Assembly (NCBI GenBank): GCA_020445005.1
Contig: JAGRHM010000741.1
Coordinates: 1 to 5,932 of the forward strand
Length of the DNA: 5,932 bases
Reading direction: 5' to 3'
DNA from: Candidatus Competibacteraceae bacterium
Lineage (GTDB): Bacteria; Pseudomonadota; Gammaproteobacteria; Competibacterales; Competibacteraceae
Below are positions 1 through 5,932 of this stretch, piece after piece (the stretch's first letter is position 1; the number at the start of each line of letters is the position of its first letter). Both the position numbers and the translations under genes were made by a program. Below the pieces are notes generated by a model that made no database searches, was not told the DNA's origin, and saw nothing but the letters and a program-made list of their open reading frames with translations.

Positions 1-156
1 CCAGCGCGCGACGCGGCGGAACTGGAACAGAACTGGCGGCGACTGGGTGAGCTGTGGCAAACGGGCCAGACGATTCCCTGGGCCACTGCGTATGTCGGTC
101 AGCGCCGCCAACGGCTGGCGTTACCAACCTATCCATTTCAGCGCCGGCGTTACTGG
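1..156 (+). other. C-terminal tail of an upstream KS linker (or post-AT linker)
   Basis: Residues 1-52 end in LPTYPFQRRRYW (41-52), the conserved strand that closes the linker after a KS in trans-AT modules and after an AT in cis-AT modules. The preceding residues (GELWQTGQTIPWA, 16-28) match the usual 'lW..G..vdW' segment of both linker types. A KS therefore almost certainly lies just upstream and forms a module with the cMT and ACP-A. This short piece alone cannot say whether an AT sits between that KS and this tail. The AT-less neighbouring module and the trans-AT-like cMT lid favour a plain KS linker. Confidence 0.85.
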
Positions 157-3100
157 GCGGTCGATACCACCAGACCGACCCCTTCCAGCTTCCTTCCCAC
201 CTTTACGCAACTCAATGCCTGGACTCGCTGGCGCTGGCGGCAAACCCTGATCGAACAGAGCTCATGGACGCCCGGCGATCCCACCGACCTTGCCGCGTTA
301 AGCACGCGCTGGCAAGTCCTGTCCCGTTATCAACCGCTGCTGGACGCGGTGCGGGGTTGGCTCGACGAACCGGATGAGCCTGCGCTGGCGGCTTGGGAGA
401 AAGCGGCGCAAGCCTCAGCGGCGTTAGCGCCCTGGTTGCCGTTAATTGAGCCCTGCGCCTGGCAATTCCTGGCGGTAATCCGCGGCGAACGCGCCGCAAC
501 CGAGGTGCTGTTTCCGGACGGCTCCGCGCACACCGTCGCCGCGATTTATCAAAGCCCACCGCTGCAAACGCTCAATCGCCACATCGCCGACCGGGTTGTC
601 GAGGAAGTAACCCAGCGCTGGCGACAGGGCGCAACGACGGTGCGCATTCTCGAAGTCGGCGCAGGCACGGGCGCAACCAGTCAGACCGTGTGGGCGGCGC
701 TGGCCGAAGCGCTTGCCATGTCGGACGCTCATGTGAACCTGGATTATGTATTCAGCGACCTGTCGCCCAGCTTGGTGCAACAGGCGCGGAACCAGTATGC
801 AGCGGCGTACCCCTGGGTCCGTTTCACCACGTTGGACATCGAACAACCGCCGGTCGCGGATGACTCCTTCGATCCGATCATCGCCGCTCATGTTCTCCAC
901 GCCACCACTGACATCCGTCGCACCCTGGCCCACGTCCGGCAATGGCTGGCCCCGAACGGCGTACTACTGCTGGCGGAAACTCTGGAAGCACAGGATTACC
1001 TGACGCTGACGTTCGGTTTGCTGGACGGCTGGTGGCTATTCCAGGACGCTGATTTGCGCCTCCGTGGCTCGCCGCTGTTGGACGCATCAGGCTGGCAAGC
1101 AGTGCTGGCGGCGCAGGGATTCGCTGATGTTGCCGTGAGCGCCTCCCCCGACGGCCCTAGAATTGCCCTGCTGACGGCCCGCGCTGCCCCTGCAACGCTT
1201 TCCGCCCTGACGCGCCGCCCTGATTTGCCCGGAGGGAGGAATATTGAGGCCATCATCCGCGATGTACTGGCCGGAGTGTTGGGCATCGCCGCAACCGCGA
1301 TTGCCGATGACCGCCCCTTTGCCGCTATGGGCGTGGATTCCATTGTTGCGCCGCTGTTTGCCGGCGAATTAAACACCCGTCTGGCGGTTGATTTGCGGCC
1401 CACCGATCTCTACGAATACTCGACTATAACCAAGCTGGGGGATGAGATCGCCAGCCGGGGTCAGAGAACAGGAAACCGGGGAAGCATCGAAACGCTGACC
1501 CCAAGCATCGGGAACCCGGAACCCGATACCGCAAACCTGACGCCTACGCCCCATTCCCCCCAGCCCACGCCTCACTTCCCCATCGCTATCATTGGCATGG
1601 CCGGGCGCTGGCCGGGCGCGGATAACCTGCGCGAATTTTGGAATCACCTGGCGGCGGGCCATTGCGCCGTGACGCCGATTCCTCCAGGTCATTGGGGCAA
1701 TGCGGCGACCGCAGGTTGTTTCGGCGGGTTACTGAGCGGCTACGATTGCTTCGATTCCTGGTTTTTCCAGGTCTCCCCGCTGGAAGCCGAGCGCATGGAC
1801 CCGCAGCAACGGCTGTTCCTGGAAACTGCCTGGGCCACGCTGGAGGATGCAGGCTACAGTCCGCGCCAATTGCGCGACCGCGCAATCGGTGTGTTCGTCG
1901 GTGCGCAGAATAACGATTATGGTTACCCGGACGCCGGCAGCCTGAGCACGATTGGTAACTCACTGGCCATCCTGGCCGCGCGCATCGCCTATCATCTCGA
2001 TCTCAAAGGACCCAGTCTGACCGTCGACACCGCCTGTTCCTCGGCGTTGACTGCGATTCATCTGGCCTGTCAAAGCCTGTGGCAAGGGGACAGCGAGCTG
2101 GCGCTGGCGGGCGGCGTATCCTGCATGTTGTTCAGCTCCCGCGCCCATCAGTTCTTTGCCGACAGCGGCATGGCCTCGCCGACTGGCCGTTGTCACACTT
2201 TCGCCGCTGCCGCCGATGGCTTTGTAGCCGGCGACGGCGTCGGCGCGTTGCTGCTCAAGCCTCTGGCCATCGCCCAGCGTGACCATGACCACATTTACGG
2301 CGTCATCCTAGGTTCCGCCACCAACCAGGATGGCCGCAGCAACGGCATCACCGCCCCCAACGCCAGCGCCCAGACCGCCGTCGAACAACGGGTTTACGAG
2401 AAATTCGCGATCAATCCCGCCACGCTGAGCTATGTCGAAGCGCACGGCACCGGCACCGCCTTGGGCGATCCTATCGAAGTCCAGGCGTTGACCGCAGCAT
2501 TCCGCCCCTACACCGACCAGCGCGAGTTCTGCGCCCTGGGTTCAGTGAAAACCAATATCGGCCATACTCTGACCGCCGCCGGCGTTGCCAGCGTGCAAAA
2601 GGTACTGCTGGCCTTGCAACATGAGCAGGTTCCCCCGTCACCGTATTTCGACCCGCCCAATCCGCTGATTGCCTTTCCCGAAACGCCTTTTCACGTCAAC
2701 GTCGCCCCGTTGCCCTGGCTGGCCCGATCCGGGTCACCGCGCCGCGCCGCCGTCAGTGGTTTCGGATTCAGTGGAACCAATGTCCATCTGGTGATCGAAG
2801 AAGCGCCGCCGGTTTCGCATTTGCGCCGGAACGCTGCGCCACAGATGATTGCCCTGTCTGCCCAAACGGAAGCCGCCTTGCGCCAACGGTTGCAGGACTT
2901 GCAGGACTGGCTGGATCAACCGGAAAACGCTGACATTGAGCTGGCTGACATTGCCCACACTCTCAACGCGGGACGCGCCCATTTCGGCGAGCGGCGGGTA
3001 TTGTTGGCTCGTGATCGTGAGGAACTACAACGGTTGCTGGACCGGGCGCTCCGGGAATCGACGCCCTTGCTCGGAACCGGCGATCCCGCGCAACGCGCCC

Positions 3101-5932
3101 TGGCGGACCGCTATCTGGCCGGTGAGGACATCGCCTGGGAAGATGAATACCGCCTGGAAGTCCACCGGCGCGTCTCTCTGCCAACCTATCCCTTTGCCCG
3201 CGAACGGCATTGGCGCTATGCCCCGCACACTGTGAGCGAAGCGTCGAGAGAGGGATCGCGGCCAGGGAAATTCATCACGCACACCTGGACCGGCCAGGAA
3301 TGGTTCTGGCGCGATCATCAGGTTCAGGGACGCCCGCTGTTGCCCGCCGCCTGGTCCCTGCACTGGGTTGGAACCGTCGCCGCGACGCTGCAGCCTTCCT
3401 CAATCTTAAGTTCCGTACAATGGCTGCGACCGTTCTATGGCGACGAACCGCCGCTCACCGCCACGCTGGAGCTGCGCCCGGATCATACGGGCTGGGCCTG
3501 GCGGATTTACCGCAACGGTTCAGCCAGCACGAAAGCGTACTGCCAGGGACGCTTGACCACGAACACCCTGCCTGTTACTGAACGTCTCGATCTGGACGCC
3601 ATCCGCCAGCGTTGCCCGGTGGTCACCACCGGCAAGGCGCTGTACGACCGGCTCCATCGACTGGGTTTCCAATACGGTCCCGGCTTTCAGGTCATTGAAC
3701 AACTGTGGAGTAACGGCGCGGAAGTCCTGGCGCGCTTGCGCGAATCCTGGGAGATCACCGGGGAAGCGGACGTTGTCTTGTCACCGGCCCTGCTGGATGG
3801 TGCATTGCAAAGTCTGATTGGTCTGTTGCCGCTGGAGAGCGACACCCTACCCCTGCCGTTCGCCCTGGAAGCGCTGGAATGGCGGGAGACGCTGCCCTCG
3901 CCCTGCTATATCCATGCCCAGCCGGCTATCGGAGAGTATTGCTACCACCTCTGGCTCTGCGCTGAGGACGGTCACATTGTCGCTGTTTTGCACGATTACC
4001 AGGTGCGCCTGCTGCCGACGGTCGCCGAAACGAAGAACCTCGCCGAAACGCTGGAGACCCGTTACTACCGCCCAGAATGGCGGGATGCGCCATTACCCCA
4101 CCTCGTTGCGCCCTGGCCGGAGCAGGGCGGCATTCTCTTGCTGCTGCCCGAAACGGACCCCGTATCCGCGCAACTTGCTCATCGCATGCAGCAACAATGG
4201 CATCATTTCGCCCGGCCCATCCTAGTCGCCCAAGCTGGAAGCGCTTTTTACGACGATGGCCAATACCGTTACCGATTGAATCTAGCATCGCCAGACGACC
4301 ATCGCCATCTGCTGGATGAACTGACGCAGCGCGGCATCGCGCTAACGCATGTACTATGGCTGTGGCCATTAACCGAACGCCCAACGTCTGAACCGGACCT
4401 GGCTGCTGCCGCTGCCACGCTGACCCTGTTCCTGGCGGGAACCCAGGCGCTTTTGCAGACCCGTAAGGAACAATCAGTAACTGTATGGGCGCTGGTAGCC
4501 AACGATGAGCTCCGGGCGACTTTGCTCAACGGCGCGACCCGCAGTCTGGCCATGGAAACCGCCCGCCTGCAACCCCGAGTGATCCGTTTACGCCTCCCGA
4601 CCGTTGACGATCCGATCGCCTGGATCATGGCGCAACTGCGACAGGAAGCGAACGCCGCCGAACCCGAAATTCAACTCAGCACAACCGCTCGCCAAAGCCG
4701 AACGCTGACCCCGCTGGACCTGCCGGTATCGACCTCCCCCTGGCTACAAAAAGGCGTTTATCTGATCAGCGGCGGCCTCGGCGGCATTGGCCTGGCGCTG
4801 GCTGAACGCCTGGTCCGATCCGGCGCAACCCTGGCGCTCATCGGTCGCGCCGCGCCAAACGACGCACAACGCCAACGAATCGAAGCCATGCGACAAGCGG
4901 GGGCGACTATCGACGTTCACCAAGTGGATGTCACCCAGGCCGCTCAGATCGAAACGGTCGTCCGAGATATTGTGCAACGCTACGGGCGACTGGACGTGAT
5001 CATTCATGGCGCAGCGGTTACCCGCGACCAGTTTCTAATCAATAAGGACCTGGCCACGCTGCCCAACGTACTGGCGCCCAAACTGCTGGGCGCGCTGCAT
5101 CTAGACCGGGCCACCCGCGACCTGCCGTTGCGCAACTTTATCCTGCTGTCTTCGCTGGCCGGCGTACTGGGCAACGCCGCGCAAAGCGACTACGCCGCCG
5201 CTAATGGCTGGCTCAACGCTTTCGCCAACTGGCGCGAAGCCTTGCGTGCGCGGGGCGAACGACACGGTCAAACGCTGTCATTGGCGCTACCGCCTTGGCG
5301 AGAAGGCGGTTTGCGGCTACCGGCGGAGCGCGAAGCCGAATTGCGCCGGGAATGGGGCTTGGCTCCGCTGGAAACCGCTGCTGCTTTAACGGCGCTGGAA
5401 CAGGCGCTGACCAGTCCAGAATCGCCATGCGTCATTCTGCATGGGGAAGCTGCGGCGTTGGAACGGCTCGCTCGCCTGGATAATCTGCACCCGCCGCTTT
5501 CCTCCACGCCTGAAGTAAAGGAGACAACAAACTCGCCCACGCAAGCAGAACCTGCGAACGCCATGCAGCGCGTTTATCCCCTCTTGCGCGATCTGTTCGC
5601 CCGCGAATTGAAGCTACCGGCGGAACGCATCAAACCCGATGCCGATTTTGCCCAGTACGGCATCGACTCGGTGATCGTGCTGCAATTGAACCGAGCGCTG
5701 GCCGAACGCTTCGGCTCCCTGCCAAAAACGCTCCTGTTTGAACACCACACACTGGGCGAACTGGCGACCTGGTTGGCCAACGCGCGTAGCGAAGGGTCAG
5801 TGACCGGCAGCGTAGCGGCTCCCGATCAGTCAGCGACTCAAACCGAATCGTCCCCCTCCGCAAAAGAGGTGCCGGAGAGGGTGGCGACGGCGACCCCGGA
5901 ACCCATCGCCATCATCGGCGTCAGCGGCCGCT
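1..5932 (+). CDS. trans-AT type I modular polyketide synthase, partial at both ends
   Basis: One frame starting at base 1 is open throughout (1977 codons plus one base), so this is an internal slice of a multimodular megasynthase. Domain order read from motifs is: linker tail, cMT, ACP, KS, KS linker, DH, KR, ACP, start of KS. The protein builds a polyketide by decarboxylative Claisen condensations on ACP-tethered chains in the cytoplasm. The complete module has no AT and no room for one, which is known of trans-AT PKSs supplied by a discrete malonyl-AT. Active-site residues of every complete domain are present, so the line looks functional. No start codon, ribosome binding site, docking domain or thioesterase is visible because the gene ends lie outside. 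No gene symbol can be assigned from this slice. The PKS call is very secure; the trans-AT call is strong. Confidence 0.96.
211..1182 (+). other. C-methyltransferase (cMT) domain with N-terminal lid
   Basis: This domain transfers a methyl group from S-adenosylmethionine to the alpha carbon of the ACP-bound beta-ketoacyl intermediate. Residues about 71-185 form the helical lid, including RGERAATEVLFPDGS (161-175), which resembles the 'GE..ATe.lFP.gs' segment of trans-AT PKS cMTs. The Rossmann core follows: motif I LEVGAGTG (217-224), DLSPSLVQQAR (253-263), FDPIIAAHVLHAT (290-302), LLLAE (322-326) and GLLDGWWLFQDADLR (339-353), all typical of PKS cMTs. His300 and Glu326 line up with the His-Glu pair known as the catalytic dyad in PKS C-methyltransferases, so activity is expected. 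Oddities are Pro292 where Leu or Val is usual after FD, and His297 where Asn is usual in 'NVLHA'. No KR, DH or ER lies between it and ACP-A. Confidence 0.93.
1240..1452 (+). other. acyl carrier protein ACP-A (end of the cMT module)
   Basis: Residues about 414-484 form one carrier domain. The phosphopantetheine attachment serine is Ser447 in MGVDSI (443-448; codon 1339-1341). The later segment LRPTDLYEYSTITKLG (465-480) matches the helix III region of trans-AT ACPs ('lr.tdLfdy.ti..La'). It carries the growing chain for condensation and methylation and hands it to the KS starting at 1579. It is single, not a tandem pair. Helix II is unusual: SIVAPLFAGEL (447-457) has Pro451 four residues after the serine and Phe453 six after it. 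The latter is the position where ACPs of beta-branching modules carry a diagnostic Trp; this one does not have it, so beta-branching is not predicted. Confidence 0.93.
1453..1578 (+). other. Pro/Thr/Asn-rich interdomain linker between ACP-A and KS
   Basis: Residues 485-526 show no domain motif. They are rich in Pro, Thr, Asn, Gly and Ser and depleted in hydrophobic residues (for example TPTPHSPQPTPHF, 514-526), as expected of a flexible tether that lets ACP-A reach the next KS. The DNA is locally less like its surroundings, with an 8-bp inverted repeat, an 8-bp direct repeat and a C-rich run on the + strand. The frame stays open through it. Confidence 0.8.
1457..1502. repeat. 8-bp perfect inverted repeat inside the linker coding sequence
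   Basis: GGGGTCAG (1457-1464) is matched by its exact reverse complement CTGACCCC (1495-1502) across a 30-base spacer. AAGCATCG occurs at 1482-1489 and again at 1503-1510 as a direct repeat with a 21-base period. These lie wholly in coding sequence. The arms are short and the loop long, so this may be chance or the remains of repeat-driven linker expansion. There is no U-tract, so it is not a terminator. Confidence 0.45.
1579..2805 (+). other. ketosynthase (KS) domain, complete, elongating type
   Basis: Residues 527-935 form a full KS that takes the chain from ACP-A onto its cysteine and condenses it with malonyl on ACP-B. It opens with PIAIIGMAGRWPGA (527-540). The nucleophile is Cys679 in VDTACSSA (675-682; codon 2035-2037). 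The catalytic histidines are His815 in EAHGTGT (813-819) and His855 in KTNIGH (850-855). The domain closes with FGFSGTNVHLVIEEA (921-935). All three catalytic residues are present, so it should be decarboxylating and elongating rather than a non-elongating KS0. At about 409 residues it is a little short: the segment between TPIPPGHW (558-565) and CFGGLL (573-578) lacks an estimated 15-20 residues found in most trans-AT KSs. TLTAAG (856-861) after His855 and GDG (744-746, usually GEG) also differ from common forms. Its expected substrate is the alpha-methyl-beta-keto chain. Confidence 0.96.
2839..3213 (+). other. KS linker domain (no AT)
   Basis: Residues 947-1071 run from QMIALSAQTEAAL (948-960), the usual opening of the KS-AT linker fold, through LADIAHTLNAGR (981-992) and AGEDIAWEDEYRLE (1040-1053) to the closing LPTYPFARERHW (1060-1071). 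There is no GHSxG acyltransferase motif and no space for an AT of about 300 residues. This is the key evidence for trans-AT loading, since the linker is where a discrete AT is thought to dock in such systems. It is compact: a middle stretch usually present is reduced to a short acidic/Ala-rich run around 1017-1040. Confidence 0.88.
3268..4020 (+). other. dehydratase (DH) domain, double hot-dog
   Basis: Residues about 1090-1340 form a DH that removes water from the beta-hydroxyacyl chain on ACP-B to give an alpha,beta double bond. The catalytic His is His1106 in the HxxxGxxxxP motif HQVQGRPLLP (1106-1115). YGPGF (1225-1229) is the usual mid-domain motif. The catalytic Asp is Asp1266 in LLDGALQ (1264-1270), which satisfies DxxxQ. 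LPLPFALEAL (1283-1292) matches the second hot-dog signature. Because His, Asp and Gln are all intact, an active DH is more likely than a pyran synthase or an inactive DH. The one deviation is Ser1261 in SPALLD, where HPxLLD is usual. It sits directly before the KR, which supplies its hydroxyl substrate. Confidence 0.94.
4063..5481 (+). other. ketoreductase (KR) domain, structural plus catalytic halves, predicted B-type
   Basis: The KR reduces the beta-keto group on ACP-B with NADPH. Residues about 1355-1580 are the structural half, opening with YYRPEW (1355-1360); residues about 1584-1775 are the catalytic half. The nucleotide loop is SGGLGGIG (1590-1597), followed by IGR (1614-1616) and VDVT (1642-1645). 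The catalytic residues are Lys1694 (LAPKLLGA), Ser1718 (LLSSLAG) and Tyr1731 with Asn1735 (DYAAAN); Ser to Tyr spacing is 13, as expected. PPWREGG (1764-1770) matches the 'PlW.eGGm' tail common in trans-AT KRs. Where B-type KRs have LDD, this one has TRD (1674-1676); the diagnostic Asp1676 is kept, so a D-configured hydroxyl is predicted, although DH would normally erase that centre. The preceding HGAA (1669-1672) replaces the usual HxAG. No enoylreductase is inserted between the halves. Confidence 0.95.
5560..5781 (+). other. acyl carrier protein ACP-B (end of the DH-KR module)
   Basis: Residues 1854-1927 form a carrier domain with phosphopantetheine serine Ser1890 in YGIDSVIVLQL (1886-1896; codon 5668-5670). 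The downstream SLPKTLLFEHHTLGEL (1906-1921) is a very characteristic trans-AT ACP helix III region ('sLpKTLlFEy.tl.eLa'). The residue six after the serine is Leu1896, not Trp, so this is not a beta-branching ACP. It holds the chain during condensation, reduction and dehydration, then passes the enoyl thioester to the KS beginning at 5902. It is followed at once by a linker and the next KS, so it is internal to the line. Confidence 0.95.
5782..5898 (+). other. Ser/Thr/Pro/Glu-rich interdomain linker between ACP-B and next KS
   Basis: Residues 1928-1966 carry no domain motif and are rich in Ser, Thr, Ala, Glu and Pro (for example SATQTESSPS, 1944-1953). They form the flexible tether between ACP-B and the next KS, like the linker after ACP-A but without its Asn/Gly-rich start. 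No docking-domain signature or stop codon is seen, so the next KS is on the same polypeptide. Confidence 0.8.
5902..5932 (+). other. N-terminal start of the next KS domain, cut by the window end
   Basis: Residues 1968-1977 read PIAIIGVSGR, the invariant opening strand of a PKS KS ('IAIIGlsGRyP' in trans-AT KSs). Only ten residues are visible, so nothing can be said about its active site or clade. It proves at least one further module, whose KS should receive the alpha,beta-unsaturated chain from ACP-B. Confidence 0.9.

Noticed and set aside
54..377. Open stretches with ATG starts in other + frames (for example 54-377, 1638-1913, 2849-3235, 3210-3581, 3818-4225)
   Set aside because: They overlap the PKS frame completely, give Arg/Pro/Ser-rich low-information proteins with no motifs, and are expected by chance in GC-rich coding DNA.
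442..942. Minus-strand open frames (for example 442-942, 3926-4384, 996-1403)
   Set aside because: They are antisense shadows of the cMT and KR coding regions, with no recognisable domains. The sense frame is explained residue by residue by PKS motifs.
1330..1371. Beta-branching ACP flagged by an aromatic six residues after the serine
   Set aside because: The diagnostic residue is Trp; ACP-A has Phe and ACP-B has Leu, and there are no tandem ACPs. HMG-synthase branching is not supported.
1457..1502. Rho-independent terminator or regulatory hairpin
   Set aside because: The arms are 8 bp with a 30-base loop, there is no U-tract, and the frame reads straight through.
2806..3267. Possible AT domain after the KS
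   Set aside because: No GHSxG or YASH/HAFH-type AT motif and only about 125 residues before the LPTYPF motif; this is a KS linker alone.
3256..4020. Pyran synthase or inactive DH instead of a true DH
   Set aside because: His1106, Asp1266 and Gln1270 are all intact and a KR follows directly, so a normal DH fits better.
5430..5560. Possible enoylreductase or second ACP around the KR end
   Set aside because: The KR halves are joined without an ER insertion, and the segment between KR and ACP-B has no carrier or NADPH-binding motif beyond those assigned.
5856..5877. Small inverted repeat CTCCG / CGGAG in the second linker
   Set aside because: Five base pairs with a 12-base spacer is common by chance in this composition.

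Overview
The whole window lies inside one very large polyketide synthase (PKS) gene on the + strand. Reading from base 1 there is no stop codon in 1977 codons, so start and stop are both outside the window. Residue numbers below count from base 1. The module read in full has no acyltransferase (AT): only about 125 residues of compact linker lie between the end of its ketosynthase (KS) and the linker-closing LPTYPFARERHW motif. This, the style of the methyltransferase lid and the ACP motifs mark it as a trans-AT type I PKS, in which malonyl units are loaded by a separate AT encoded elsewhere.

Layout: (1) 1-156, tail of an upstream KS (or post-AT) linker ending LPTYPFQRRRYW; (2) 211-1182, C-methyltransferase (cMT) with N-terminal lid; (3) 1240-1452, acyl carrier protein ACP-A; (4) 1453-1578, Pro/Thr-rich linker; (5) 1579-2805, complete KS with Cys-His-His; (6) 2839-3213, KS linker; (7) 3268-4020, dehydratase (DH); (8) 4063-5481, ketoreductase (KR), structural plus catalytic halves; (9) 5560-5781, ACP-B; (10) 5782-5898, linker; (11) from 5902, first residues of the next KS.

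How it works together (inference from domain order and intact catalytic residues): the first module extends and alpha-methylates the chain but has no visible reductive domain, giving an alpha-methyl-beta-keto thioester on ACP-A. The next module extends it, reduces the beta-keto with KR and dehydrates with DH, giving an alpha,beta-alkene on ACP-B, which passes to the next KS. The predicted local substructure is a 4-methyl-5-oxo-2-enoyl thioester. The final compound cannot be named.

Organism: the DNA is GC-rich (roughly 60% or a little more by eye) but uses TTA leucine codons freely, for example codons 41, 100, 142, 148, 457 and 577. That argues against a typical Streptomyces and fits a GC-rich proteobacterium or another Gram-negative, possibly uncultured; this is a weak inference. 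No intergenic DNA, RNA gene, promoter, terminator or mobile element is present. The architecture is a recognisable trans-AT assembly line rather than a new class of system; the interest lies in the unreduced cMT module and several departures from consensus.
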